From assembly GCA_964565765.1 (NCBI GenBank), contig CAZMGF010000024.1:1-34139 (forward strand): DNA of 34,139 nt. The letters run 5' to 3'. The translations under genes were made by a program, and so were the position numbers. How positions within the stretch are numbered: position 1 is the stretch's first letter; every line of letters begins with the position of its first letter. Origin of the DNA: Bog-1181 sp964565765. GTDB taxonomy: Bacteria > Oederibacteriota > PGYV01 > Palsa-1178. A model generated the notes under the pieces. It was not told where the DNA came from. It saw only the letters and a list, made by a program, of their open reading frames with translations, and made no database searches. This document shows, piece after piece, positions 8,322-16,272 of the stretch.

Positions 8322-9071
8322 ATGGCGGAAGAAGATTATCAGTTAAAGCTGGCCGTATTTGAGGGGCCCTTTGACCTTTTACTTTACCTTATAAAGAAGA
8401 ACCAGATAGACATTTACGATATACCTATCGCCAAAATTACTGAAGAATATATAGGTTACCTGGAAATGATGAGGACTATGAACCTTGATGTAGCCAGCGA
8501 ATTCATTGTAATTGCGGCGACGCTTATTTATATAAAGGCGAAAATGCTCCTGCCCAGGGACGAGATACTCGAGGCGCAGGAAGAGGACCCCAGAATGGAG
8601 CTGGTCCAGCATCTTGTGGAATACTCGATGTTCAAGGAAATATCGGAAAAAATGAGGATTTACGAGTCTAAGAAAAGGGATCTTTTTGAGAGGCTTTATC
8701 CCCTGAACGTGGCAAAAGAGGACCAGGAGCTTTCTCTTGACGTGTACGCGCTTGTAAAGGCGATGGATTCTGTGCTGGACCGTCTTAAGGAAAGAAAAAC
8801 CGTGATAATTCCGGGTGAGCACATACGTGTAAAAGACAGGATATATGAGATAATCGACAGGCTCCGTTCGGCAAGCGAAGCCGTGAGCTTTTTTGAAATG
8901 TGCGCGGAGAAAAATGACAGGCTTTACATAATAGCCCTTTTTCTGGGCATGCTCGAACTTTTGAGGCTTAAGATAATATGCGTGAACCAGGACGCGCTTT
9001 TTACCGATATTTATATTTATCTGAAAAACAATGATTTTAATACGGAAATACTTCAAAATATGGGTGGATAA
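8322..9071 (+). CDS. scpA: Segregation and condensation protein A (kleisin)
   Basis: 249 aa. The N-terminus (LKLAVFEGPFDLLLYLIKKNQIDIYDIPI in part) is the diagnostic ScpA signature, followed by the helical SMC-neck-binding region and a C-terminal winged-helix-like segment. ScpA links the SMC heads and, with ScpB, forms the condensin-like complex for chromosome compaction and segregation. ATG 8322 has AAGAAGGGA upstream. scpB begins 1 nt after the stop, so the two are translationally coupled. Length is normal for the family. Confidence 0.95.
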   Translation: MAEEDYQLKLAVFEGPFDLLLYLIKKNQIDIYDIPIAKITEEYIGYLEMMRTMNLDVASEFIVIAATLIYIKAKMLLPRDEILEAQEEDPRMELVQHLVEYSMFKEISEKMRIYESKKRDLFERLYPLNVAKEDQELSLDVYALVKAMDSVLDRLKERKTVIIPGEHIRVKDRIYEIIDRLRSASEAVSFFEMCAEKNDRLYIIALFLGMLELLRLKIICVNQDALFTDIYIYLKNNDFNTEILQNMGG

Positions 9072-9072
9072 A

Positions 9073-9927
9073 ATGAAACAGGAAGAACTGGACAGGACGA
9101 TACAGGCGCTGCTTTTTACCTCGGACAAGCCGCTCTCGGGAGGTGTCATTGCCGGGGTGATGGAGGTAAAGGAAAAAGAAATTGCCGAGGCTGTTGAACG
9201 CATCAATTCCCACCTGCACGAGACCGGCTCGCCGGTATCTGTACGGCAGATTGCCGGGGGTTATGAATTTCTTACCCTGCCTGAATACGCGCCGCATATT
9301 AAAAAACTTTATAAGAACAGGTTTATGACAAGGCTCTCCAGGCCGTCGCTTGAAGTGCTGGCCATAATCGCCTACAAGCAGCCGATTACCAAGCAGGAAG
9401 TGGAATCAATCCGCGGGGTTAATTCAGACGGAGTTTATCACACGCTTCTGGAGAGAAAGCTTGTAAAGATAGCCGGAAGAAAAGAGGCCCCGGGCAGGCC
9501 CCTGCTTTACGCGACAACAAAGGAATTTATGGGATATCTTGGAATCAACTCAATGGATGACCTTCCTAAAATAGAAGAAATAAAATCAATTCTTGAAAAA
9601 GACGAGTTTGTTGAAAGCTGGGAAGACAGGATAGAAGTCGCCAGAAACCAGGCGCAGTTCGAGTTTGACCCTGAAGAGGGCAAACAGGCGCCCGCGGTAA
9701 AGGTGACAACGCTTGAGGAGGACCTTAAAGCCATGGAAAAAGAGGGAAAAATAAAGGATGAAGCCGCGGAAGTTGACGGAATAAAGGAATTTGAAGAAGA
9801 GGAAAAGGTTAAGGACGCGGAAGAGGGTGAAGAAGATGAAGATGAAGAAGATGATGATGACGAAGACGATGATGAGGATGACGATGATGAAGATGACGAT
9901 GAGGATGAGGATGAGGATGATAAATAA
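9073..9927 (+). CDS. scpB: Segregation and condensation protein B with long polyacidic tail
   Basis: 284 aa. The start at 9073 directly follows the scpA stop; an upstream in-frame ATG (9031) would overlap scpA by 41 nt and adds non-family residues. The first ~175 residues contain the two winged helices of ScpB (for example RPSLEVLAIIAYKQPITKQE and GRKEAPGRPLLYATT), which bind ScpA in the SMC complex. The C-terminal ~100 residues are not typical of ScpB. They become increasingly acidic, and the last 35 residues have only one Gly and one Lys among Asp/Glu. The encoding DNA is a GAT/GAA-rich low-complexity tract. The downstream pseudouridine synthase overlaps the stop by one base. Confidence 0.95.
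   Translation: MKQEELDRTIQALLFTSDKPLSGGVIAGVMEVKEKEIAEAVERINSHLHETGSPVSVRQIAGGYEFLTLPEYAPHIKKLYKNRFMTRLSRPSLEVLAIIAYKQPITKQEVESIRGVNSDGVYHTLLERKLVKIAGRKEAPGRPLLYATTKEFMGYLGINSMDDLPKIEEIKSILEKDEFVESWEDRIEVARNQAQFEFDPEEGKQAPAVKVTTLEEDLKAMEKEGKIKDEAAEVDGIKEFEEEEKVKDAEEGEEDEDEEDDDDEDDDEDDDDEDDDEDEDEDDK
9823..9924 (+). repeat. GAT/GAA/GAC low-complexity tract inside scpB
   Basis: About 100 nt of nearly uninterrupted GAT, GAC, GAA and GAG codons encode the poly-Asp/Glu tail. Such a tract is prone to length change by slippage, always in frame if whole codons are gained or lost. Confidence 0.8.
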
Positions 9928-10715
9928 TGAGCATGCGTAAGCCGGGAGCAGGCAGGGGAGAGTCAAAACCAAAACAGGATGAACTGCACGGCAACGGAAT
10001 GAAGCTGCAGCAATTTATCGCCCACGCCGGAATAACTTCAAGGCGCAAGGCCGAGGAATATATCAGGGAAGGCAGGGTCACGGTCAACGGCGCGGTTGTG
10101 GCCGACGTGACAGCAAGGGTAAACCAGTCAAAGGACCATGTGAAGGTTGACGGGTCGCTTATCAGGCAGGAAGAAAAAATATACATAGTAATGAACAAGC
10201 CCGAGGGCTGCATTACAACTGTTTCCGACGACAAAGGAAGGCCCACGGTTGTGGATTTATTGAAACACACTATTAAGGAAAGAATATACCCTGTGGGCAG
10301 GCTGGATTTCAACACAACCGGCGCTTTATTGCTGACAAATGACGGAGATTTTGCCAACAGCGTCATGCATCCGAGTTTTGAAATAGAAAAAAGATACACG
10401 GCAAAACTGCAGGGCCGCATCAGCAGTTTCGCCTTGAACAGGCTCAAAAAAGGGGTTAAAATAGGCGATGAACGCAGGTTTGTAAGGCCCGCGGACGCCG
10501 GGATGTACAAGCGCAACGACGCCAACGACGTGGTTTACGTGGTAATCAGGGAAGGTATGAACCACCAGGTTAAAAAGATGCTCGAAGCAGTCGGCGCCTC
10601 TGTGGTAAGGCTTCGCAGGGAAAATGTGGGCAAAATAAATGATAAAGGTTTATCAGCGGGGCAGTGGCGTTACCTGACCCCGGAAGAGATAAAATATTTC
10701 AAAAGGGGCAAATGA
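9927..10715 (+). CDS. rluB: RluB/RsuA-family rRNA pseudouridine synthase
   Basis: 262 aa. A basic ~24-residue N-terminal extension is followed by an S4 RNA-binding domain (MKLQQFIAHAGITSRRKAEE) and the RsuA/RluB catalytic domain with GRLDFNTTGALLLTNDGD, whose Asp is the conserved catalytic residue. It isomerises a uridine in ribosomal RNA; assignment to RluB (23S) rather than RsuA rests on the scpAB-rluB gene order common in many bacteria. The ATG overlaps the scpB stop (TAATG). An internal ATG at the S4 domain (10000) lacks a clear ribosome site, so the longer form is kept. Confidence 0.88.
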   Translation: MSMRKPGAGRGESKPKQDELHGNGMKLQQFIAHAGITSRRKAEEYIREGRVTVNGAVVADVTARVNQSKDHVKVDGSLIRQEEKIYIVMNKPEGCITTVSDDKGRPTVVDLLKHTIKERIYPVGRLDFNTTGALLLTNDGDFANSVMHPSFEIEKRYTAKLQGRISSFALNRLKKGVKIGDERRFVRPADAGMYKRNDANDVVYVVIREGMNHQVKKMLEAVGASVVRLRRENVGKINDKGLSAGQWRYLTPEEIKYFKRGK

Positions 10716-10718
10716 TAA

Positions 10719-11789
10719 ATGGAAAACCTCGGCAGGTACAGAAAGGCCATAGACGCTCTGGATATTAAAATAGTTTCCCTGCTGCAGCAGCGCGCGGCGA
10801 ATTCGAAAAAAATTGCCCGCGTAAAGCAGGGCACGGGCAGAAAGGTTTACGACCCGGCCAGGGAAGTAGAGGTTTTAAGGAACGTTTTAGGGGTAAAAAA
10901 AGGGGATCTTTCAGATGAGGGTTTGAAGGCAATTTATAACGAAATACTCTCCGAGTCAAGAAAGCTCCAGAAAAAAATGAGTGTGGCATATCTCGGGCCG
11001 GTGGCGTCATATTCGCACGAGGCGGCGATGAAACATTTCGGCTCCCAGACTGATTATATGCCTGTGAATTCCATAAAAGAGGTCTTTGAAGAGGTTGAAA
11101 AAGGCAACGCGGATTATGGCTGCGTACCCATTGAAAATTCCACAGAAGGGGCGGTCAACTATTCCTTTGACATGTTCGCGGATTCCGAACTCAAAATATT
11201 TTCCGAGACAATGCTGAATATAAGGCACTGCCTGCTTTCAAACTGCGCCTCGCTTTCCGGTATTAAAACGGTCTTTATACACCCGCAGACGCTTGGCCAG
11301 TGCAGGGGCTGGCTGGAGTCAAACCTTCCCGGAGCGGTATTAAAGGAAGCCTCCAGCAATTCAAAGGCCGCGATGCTGGCCTCGGGCCAGAAGGATTCCG
11401 CGGCGGTAGCCGGCGCTATGGCCGCGGAAATATACGGACTTAAGGTTCTGGCGCCGTCCATTCAGGACATGACCGACAACGTCACCAGGTTTTTCATACT
11501 GGGAACCGAATTTTCCAGGAAAACAGGGGAAGACAAAACATCAATAATGGTTTCCATAAAGGACAAAGTCGGGGCGCTTTTTCTCCTGCTGAAGCCCTTT
11601 ACAAAACATGGCCTAAACCTCACCAGCATTGAATCCAGGCCCTCAAAAAAGAAAGCCTGGGATTATTATTTTTTTGTGGATTTTTCGGGCCACCGCGACG
11701 ACGCGAAGGTAAAAAAATCCCTGGCGGAAATTGAAAAAAACTGCGGCGCGGTAAAAATACTGGGATCATATCCGAGATTTTTAAGATAA
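10719..11789 (+). CDS. pheA: Bifunctional chorismate mutase/prephenate dehydratase (P-protein)
   Basis: 356 aa. Residues 1 to ~85 form an AroQ-type chorismate mutase (RYRKAIDALDIKIVSLLQQR). The prephenate dehydratase domain begins at residue 87 (MSVAYLGPVASYSHEAA) and includes the VPIENSTEGAV and DNVTRFFILG motifs; the latter Thr-Arg-Phe is catalytic. A C-terminal ACT domain carries the ESRP motif of the phenylalanine-binding regulatory site, so feedback inhibition by Phe is expected. It converts chorismate through prephenate to phenylpyruvate in phenylalanine synthesis. It follows the rluB-like gene after 3 nt and seems to end the operon, since an AT-rich gap precedes purM. Confidence 0.95.
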   Translation: MENLGRYRKAIDALDIKIVSLLQQRAANSKKIARVKQGTGRKVYDPAREVEVLRNVLGVKKGDLSDEGLKAIYNEILSESRKLQKKMSVAYLGPVASYSHEAAMKHFGSQTDYMPVNSIKEVFEEVEKGNADYGCVPIENSTEGAVNYSFDMFADSELKIFSETMLNIRHCLLSNCASLSGIKTVFIHPQTLGQCRGWLESNLPGAVLKEASSNSKAAMLASGQKDSAAVAGAMAAEIYGLKVLAPSIQDMTDNVTRFFILGTEFSRKTGEDKTSIMVSIKDKVGALFLLLKPFTKHGLNLTSIESRPSKKKAWDYYFFVDFSGHRDDAKVKKSLAEIEKNCGAVKILGSYPRFLR

Positions 11790-11813
11790 AAAAGTTTAAA
11801 CAACTTTTTGATT

Positions 11814-11841
11814 TTGCATTTTAAATTTTTAATTTTATAAA
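11814..11841 (+). promoter_or_regulatory. Possible weak promoter for purM
   Basis: TTGCAT (11814-11819), 16-nt spacer, TATAAA (11836-11841) in the 70-nt AT-rich gap between pheA and purM. The -35 is poor, so read-through from the upstream run is also plausible. Confidence 0.3.
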
Positions 11842-11859
11842 ATACACAAGGAGAAATGC

Positions 11860-12885
11860 ATGGCAAGATCCGACCTTTACAAAAAAGCCGGAGTCGACAT
11901 TGACGCGGCGGCAGCGGCCCTTAAAAAGGCGAAAACTTTCATTAAGTCCACTTTTAATAAGAATGTTGCCACAGACATAGGCACATTCGGCGGGGTTTAC
12001 AAAATATCAAAGGACAAGTTCCTTGTCGCCTCAACCGACGGCGTGGGGACAAAACTCAAGATAGCCCAGCAGCTTAATATTCACACCTCGGTGGGCGAAG
12101 ACATAGTCAACCACTGCACCAATGACATTCTTGTAATGGGGGCAAAGCCCTTATTTTTTCTCGATTATTTCGGCACGGGAAAACTTGACGGCAATGTGCT
12201 TGTGGACGTTATACAGGGCCTCTCAAAAGCATGCAGGGAAAACGGCTGCGTTTTAATCGGCGGTGAGACCGCTGAAATGCCGGGGATATATAAGCCGGGC
12301 GATTACGACCTGGTCGGCACAATAGTGGGGGAAATAAACAGCGGCAGGATAATAACCGGGGAAAAGGTAAAACCGGGAGATATAATACTCGGCCTTGCTT
12401 CGGTGGGGCTCCATACCAACGGCTTTTCACTGGCCAGGACAATTTTTGACGGCGCGAAGATTGCATATACTCGCAGGATAAAGGAACTCGGGACAACCCT
12501 GGGCGCGGCGCTTTTAAAACCGCACAGGTCCTATCTTAATTCGGTATTTCCGGCAATTGAAAAATACTACGGATATATACACGGAATCGCGCACATTACC
12601 GGAGGCGGATTTTACGACAATATAAACCGGGTGCTTCCTTCAAACTGCGACGCGGTTTGCCTTCGCGGTACATGGACGGCGCCGCCAATATTCGGGCTCA
12701 TTCAAAAAACAGGAAGCGTCGGCTGGCAGGAAATGCACAGGGTATTCAACATGGGCGTCGGCCTCACGGTGATAGTGGACAAGTCAAAGGCAAAAGAGAT
12801 AAAGGGCTTTATCGCGAAGAAAGGCGAAAAAGTCTTTGAAATAGGGCAGGTCATTAAAGGGAGCGGAAAAGTTATAGTTGAATAA
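11860..12885 (+). CDS. purM: Phosphoribosylformylglycinamidine cyclo-ligase (AIR synthetase)
   Basis: 341 aa. The N-terminal YKKAGVDIDAA, the glycine-rich FGGVYKI segment and LVASTDGVGTKLKIA are the PurM signature, followed by NDILVMGAKPLFFLDYF and GGETAEMPGIY. It closes FGAM to AIR with ATP in purine biosynthesis (cytoplasm, usually a dimer). ATG 11860 is used because the nearby ATG at 11856 is out of frame; AAGGAGA lies upstream. No other purine gene is adjacent. A terminator at 12911 ends the unit. Length is normal. Confidence 0.96.
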   Translation: MARSDLYKKAGVDIDAAAAALKKAKTFIKSTFNKNVATDIGTFGGVYKISKDKFLVASTDGVGTKLKIAQQLNIHTSVGEDIVNHCTNDILVMGAKPLFFLDYFGTGKLDGNVLVDVIQGLSKACRENGCVLIGGETAEMPGIYKPGDYDLVGTIVGEINSGRIITGEKVKPGDIILGLASVGLHTNGFSLARTIFDGAKIAYTRRIKELGTTLGAALLKPHRSYLNSVFPAIEKYYGYIHGIAHITGGGFYDNINRVLPSNCDAVCLRGTWTAPPIFGLIQKTGSVGWQEMHRVFNMGVGLTVIVDKSKAKEIKGFIAKKGEKVFEIGQVIKGSGKVIVE

Positions 12886-12910
12886 AATTTTTTAAAACAG
12901 AATAAAATAA

Positions 12911-12942
12911 AAAAAACGCCTGTTAAAGCAGGCGTTTTTTTT
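12911..12942 (+). terminator. Rho-independent terminator after purM
   Basis: Stem AAAAAACGCCTG (12911-12922) with CAGGCGTTTTTT (12929-12940), 6-nt loop, and T run to 12942. The A run on the left arm would also let it act for minus-strand transcription. Confidence 0.9.
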
Positions 12943-12979
12943 ATAGCAACTTTATCCCTTAATAATTGTCAAAATTAAC

Positions 12980-13056
12980 GGAGATGAAAAAGAGTTATTA
13001 AATAAAGCTCCCTCACCTTTTAGATAATACTCTTTCTTCATCTCCTTTTTATTTTA
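12980..13056. repeat. Long imperfect inverted repeat, possible terminator or MITE-like remnant
   Basis: The arms start GGAGATGAA at 12980 and end TTCATCTCC at 13045. They match over about 20 nt with one bulge; the loop is ~22 nt, and TTTTTATTTT follows. It lies between purM and the convergent minus-strand barrel gene, just beyond the purM terminator, so it may back up termination. Confidence 0.55.
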
Positions 13057-13062
13057 TGGGGG

Positions 13063-13776
13063 CTATTCAGAAGCTGAAGTTTTTGCATCCTCGTCTAAAC
13101 CGAAGGTATAGCTGAGATTAAGCGACCATGTGCCAAGGCTCTTGTACTGTTTGTCCAGCGAGTACTGGCCTATAAAGGCCGGATTTATTTTTATCCCGGC
13201 GACCGTATAGCTTATACCAAGGGTTGCGGCAAGCGCGGTAAATGAGCTTGTGTAGCCTTCGTCCTCAAAATTATACCCGGCGTTCAGGGCGCCATTGATG
13301 CCCACACCCAGAATCGCCAGCTCCTGCGATACGCCAAGTTCAGCATAACCGCCTTTGCCCGATACGGGGTCATAATAAAAAGAAAGATACGGTTTTGAAG
13401 GCACATCCGCGCTTAAGGTGCCGAAAAGCTCATTCGAGGTATAAAGGGTTGCCGGATGTGTGTATATCCAGAAGCCGGATGACGCCGATATCAGCGGGAT
13501 AAAAGGAAGCGTGTCCGTGAAAGAGACCCTGTAATCCGATTCCGTAAGTTCACCCGTGCCGAACGTATAGGAGCCCCACCAGTCAAGTGTAAATTTATTA
13601 AGGCCGACAGAAACGCCCGGCTGCATCACCGGAGTGGCGGATAAAAGCTGCCCTCTCCATAAATATATCCCGTCAAAGGCGCTGTAAGCGCTTCCGGAAA
13701 TACCGGAAAAAACCGGGGTGATTGACGCAAAAACAAGTACGAAAAGTATGGCGGGGAAAAGAAAGGCTTTTTTCAT
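13063..13776 (-). CDS. Outer-membrane beta-barrel protein of unknown function
   Basis: 237 aa. The start at 13776 is preferred: the in-frame upstream ATG at 13788 forms part of the ATGGAGG ribosome site. Residues 1 to ~24 are a signal peptide. The mature chain starts with SAYSAFDGIYLWRGQ and continues in alternating aromatic/hydrophobic strands with Gly-rich turns, consistent with a barrel of about 8-12 strands. It ends NLSYTFG plus a short acidic tail instead of a terminal Phe. It is divergent from the metal-transport block, with a 17-nt-spaced promoter at 13816-13844. A shared GGGCGGT element in both promoters suggests joint control. The family is not identified with certainty. Confidence 0.7.
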   Translation of the reverse strand: MKKAFLFPAILFVLVFASITPVFSGISGSAYSAFDGIYLWRGQLLSATPVMQPGVSVGLNKFTLDWWGSYTFGTGELTESDYRVSFTDTLPFIPLISASSGFWIYTHPATLYTSNELFGTLSADVPSKPYLSFYYDPVSGKGGYAELGVSQELAILGVGINGALNAGYNFEDEGYTSSFTALAATLGISYTVAGIKINPAFIGQYSLDKQYKSLGTWSLNLSYTFGLDEDAKTSASE

Positions 13777-13815
13777 TGGAACCTCCATTTTAGAAATGTC
13801 CGACTTTATATAAAT

Positions 13816-13844
13816 AATATACCACGCAAAACCGCCCGGGTCAA
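13816..13844 (-). promoter_or_regulatory. Promoter of the minus-strand barrel gene
   Basis: On the minus strand: TTGACC (13844-13839), 17-nt spacer, TATATT (13821-13816). The spacer contains GGGCGGT (13837-13831), which is also present in the divergent promoter. Confidence 0.65.
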
Positions 13845-13868
13845 TAAAAGCGGGGAGATTAAAATGTG

Positions 13869-13897
13869 TTGATAATAGCCTGACAGGGCGGTATAAT
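13869..13897 (+). promoter_or_regulatory. Promoter of the metal-transport block
   Basis: TTGATA (13869-13874), 17-nt spacer, consensus TATAAT (13892-13897). The spacer holds a 9-bp palindrome CCTGACAGG (13879-13887) and GGGCGGT (13886-13892), the inverted copy of the element in the divergent promoter. The predicted leader is only about 20 nt. No classical Zur or Fur box was recognised. Confidence 0.7.
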
Positions 13898-13925
13898 TTG
13901 TCATGGAAAAAAAGAGGCCCGCAGT

Positions 13926-14210
13926 ATGAAAAAGGATGCTTTTAGAAAAGCTGCTTTTATATCCATAGCTGTTGTCTTATTCGCGGTTGCCGTGGCCGCC
14001 CTTCATCATCATCTCCCGTCAAAGGTGGAGGACCACGATTGCGAGATATGCTCGTTTATAATGGTTTTCAGCGCCGCCATAGCGCCTGTAGTTGTGCTGT
14101 TCCTTGCTTCATATGTGCTGTGCGGAACAATAATAATATCAAAGGTCAGAATACACTCTGAAAAAGCAAGGTTTAATTCCTCACGCGCGCCTCCGTTTAT
14201 ACTCCTGTAA
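13926..14210 (+). CDS. Small His/Cys-rich inner-membrane protein
   Basis: 94 aa. Two hydrophobic segments (about residues 10-25 and 44-70) flank a short loop with HHH at 27-29 and DHDCEIC, a potential metal-binding cluster. The layout is loosely like DUF2946-type small proteins found near metal genes, but that is only a resemblance. It is the first gene after the promoter at 13869 and lies 36 nt before the porin gene; its position and ligands suggest a part in metal handling or sensing at the membrane. GAGG at 13914-13917 serves the ATG. A chance overlap with coding is unlikely given the spacing and transmembrane pattern. Confidence 0.65.
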   Translation: MKKDAFRKAAFISIAVVLFAVAVAALHHHLPSKVEDHDCEICSFIMVFSAAIAPVVVLFLASYVLCGTIIISKVRIHSEKARFNSSRAPPFILL

Positions 14211-14246
14211 CAGATATTTTTATTACAGAATAAACAGGAGGAATTA

Positions 14247-15320
14247 ATGAAAAACAAAGTATTGTCTATTCTTATATTTATATCTATTTTTTCCGCGGCT
14301 CTTTTTGCGGATGACGCGCTTCCGGGCGGTGTGAAAGTGGGGCCCATTGCCCTGCCTGACATAAGCCTTATCGGAAATATAATAGGAGACTGGAACCAGG
14401 ACACCAACCGTGTTACCTTCGGCATGGACGAGCTTGAAATGGTGGTGGCCGGATATATTTATCCGCAGGTAAAAGCGGACGCAGTGCTCTCCATGAGCGA
14501 CGCGGGCCTCAATATAGAAGAAGCATACGCCGATTTTTTGAGCCTTCTTGACATTTTCAGCCTGAAGGCGGGAAAAATGAAGATTGAATTCGGCAAAATA
14601 AATATCCTGCACAACCATGTCTGGCCGTATGCCGACACCCCGCTTGTGATAAATAATTTCCTTGCGGGCTCGCTTTCAGAAAACGGCGCCTCTATCGGGG
14701 CGGTGCTTCCTCTGCCGATATTTGTAAAATCAGAGACCGGGTTATATAACGTGGAGCCAAACGTTTCCGGCATCGGCATCGGACTTGAACCTGCAGCCGA
14801 CACACTGATGCTTTCACAGGAGCTTTATTCGGAAAGGCTCTCTGCTTCCTTCGACCCGACCGAGGATTCCGACCTTGAAATCGGCGCATCGGGCGCGATT
14901 TCAAAAGGGTCCCAGTATCCCGCTTCAAGGGATGATGTTGAGCTCGCCGGAGCGGACCTCACACTGAAGATGTGGCCTGTAAATTACAGCAGGTTCCTGC
15001 TTCAGGCAGAGGCAATGTATATGAAAAGGGAACAGCAGCAGCCGGGCGGCGCGCTGGATGACATTGAAAGGTGGGGGACATACGTTTACGCCGGCTATAC
15101 ATTAAACAAATTTGTGGACATAGGCTCGCGTTATGACTGGTCCGAAGACGCGGTTGCGCAGCTTACAAAAGAGTCCAAGATATCCGCGATATTCACCTAC
15201 AGGGTGTCAGAGGCGACTTTTGCCAGGCTGCAATACGGTTATACTCCGGAAAACAAATCAAATGAAGTCCTGCTGCAGTTCGTGTACGGCCTCGGGCCGC
15301 ACACGCACCCGCTGCAATAA
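14247..15320 (+). CDS. Outer-membrane porin-like protein linked to zinc/metal uptake
   Basis: 357 aa, with CAGGAGGA before ATG 14247 and a signal peptide ending near ALFADD. The sequence includes PDISLIGNIIGDWNQD, a long barrel with KAGKMKIEFGKINILHNHVWPYADTP, and a C-terminus LLQFVYGLGPHTHPLQ. The FGK-N-LH-H segment and the His-containing C-terminus resemble porin-like proteins (OprP/O-like fold) that accompany zinc ABC transporter genes in several phyla. It could let metal cross the outer membrane to the binding protein encoded 15 nt downstream. The metal is not proven by sequence. Predicted to sit in the outer membrane. Confidence 0.7.
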   Translation: MKNKVLSILIFISIFSAALFADDALPGGVKVGPIALPDISLIGNIIGDWNQDTNRVTFGMDELEMVVAGYIYPQVKADAVLSMSDAGLNIEEAYADFLSLLDIFSLKAGKMKIEFGKINILHNHVWPYADTPLVINNFLAGSLSENGASIGAVLPLPIFVKSETGLYNVEPNVSGIGIGLEPAADTLMLSQELYSERLSASFDPTEDSDLEIGASGAISKGSQYPASRDDVELAGADLTLKMWPVNYSRFLLQAEAMYMKREQQQPGGALDDIERWGTYVYAGYTLNKFVDIGSRYDWSEDAVAQLTKESKISAIFTYRVSEATFARLQYGYTPENKSNEVLLQFVYGLGPHTHPLQ

Positions 15321-15335
15321 ATAAAGGAGAAAAAG

Positions 15336-16235
15336 ATGAGAAAAATATTGATTTTTGTTCTTGCGGTTTTACTGCCAGCCGCTGTTTTTGGCGGGCAGCT
15401 TAACATAGTGGCCAGCTCAACCGATATCGCGGATATAATGAAAGCGGTAGCCGGAGATAAGGCGAATGTGGAATGCCTTATGAAAGGCACGCAGGATCCC
15501 CATTCAGTGGAACCCAGGCCCTCAATGGTGGTGAAGGTGAGAAACGCGGACATAATGGCCGTGGTCGGTATGGACCTTGACATGTGGGCCAACAGCGTGA
15601 TAGAGGCCTCCAGGAACTCCAAAATTTCAAAGGGCGGGGCGGGTTATCTTGACATGTCCGAAGGAATTGAAAAGCTTGAGGTGCCGGAGGGGAAGATTGA
15701 CGCCAGGCTCGGGGATGTGCATATTTACGGCAACCCCCATTATCAGCTTGACCCGAAAAACGGCATAGTCATGGCCGACGAAGCGCTGAAAAAACTTTCT
15801 GAGTATGATCCTGCCGATGAAAAGTATTTCAGGGCAAACCATGACGTTTTTGTGAAAAAGCTCGGCGAAGGGATAGAGCGCTGGAACAAGCTTATGGCGC
15901 CGTTAAAGGGGAAAAAACTTGCGGCTTCACACAGCTGCCTCCTTTATTTTTTTAACGCCTTCGGCATAAAACAGGCGGGCTACATTGAATCAAAGCCCGG
16001 CATTCCGCCGGCGCCCTCCGAAGTTATCGCGCTTGAAAAGAAGATAAAGGATGACAATGTAAAAGCCGTGCTTGTTGACCAGTTCTTTGACATGTCTGAG
16101 CCGGAAAAAATATCGGCCGACACAGGGGCAAAGACCGTGGTAATATCCACGTGCGTTGACGGGCTTAAAGGCACGGAAGATTATATAAAACTTTTTGATT
16201 ATGATGTTAATGTGGTTCTGGAAGCTGCAAAATAA
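15336..16235 (+). CDS. znuA: Metal ABC transporter substrate-binding protein (ZnuA/cluster A-I)
   Basis: 299 aa; signal peptide about 1-20. Cluster A-I metal-binding proteins ligate the ion with three His and an acidic residue. Candidates seen here are His56 (in TQDPHSVEPRP), His135 (GNPHYQLDP) and His199 (AASHSCLLYF), with a C-terminal Asp likely completing the site. The long His-rich loop of typical ZnuA is absent, so Mn or Fe cannot be excluded. As a periplasmic receptor it should deliver metal to the permease encoded after a 57-nt gap with a hairpin. The zinc call rests mainly on the neighbours. No lipobox Cys is evident, so the protein appears freely periplasmic. Confidence 0.85.
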   Translation: MRKILIFVLAVLLPAAVFGGQLNIVASSTDIADIMKAVAGDKANVECLMKGTQDPHSVEPRPSMVVKVRNADIMAVVGMDLDMWANSVIEASRNSKISKGGAGYLDMSEGIEKLEVPEGKIDARLGDVHIYGNPHYQLDPKNGIVMADEALKKLSEYDPADEKYFRANHDVFVKKLGEGIERWNKLMAPLKGKKLAASHSCLLYFFNAFGIKQAGYIESKPGIPPAPSEVIALEKKIKDDNVKAVLVDQFFDMSEPEKISADTGAKTVVISTCVDGLKGTEDYIKLFDYDVNVVLEAAK

Positions 16236-16243
16236 ATTTAAAA

Positions 16244-16272
16244 ACGGGGCGGAGTTGAAACCTCCGCCCCGT
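16244..16272 (+). other. Intercistronic hairpin between znuA and znuB, no T run
   Basis: A perfect 11-bp GC-rich stem (16244-16254 with 16262-16272) and 7-nt loop, followed by AACTT rather than a T run. It may stabilise the upstream mRNA or attenuate, making the binding protein more abundant than the permease. Confidence 0.6.

Noticed and set aside
8379..9206. 275-codon open frame on the minus strand opposite scpA/scpB
   Set aside because: It is antisense to two clear conserved genes, has no ribosome site or recognisable domain, and has biased composition expected from the complement of Lys/Glu-rich coding sequence.
9586..10525. Minus-strand frames with runs of Ile/Val or His/Pro opposite the scpB tail and the pseudouridine synthase gene
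   Set aside because: These are translations of the complement of the GAT/GAA tract and of coding DNA; the hydrophobic runs are artefacts, not membrane proteins.
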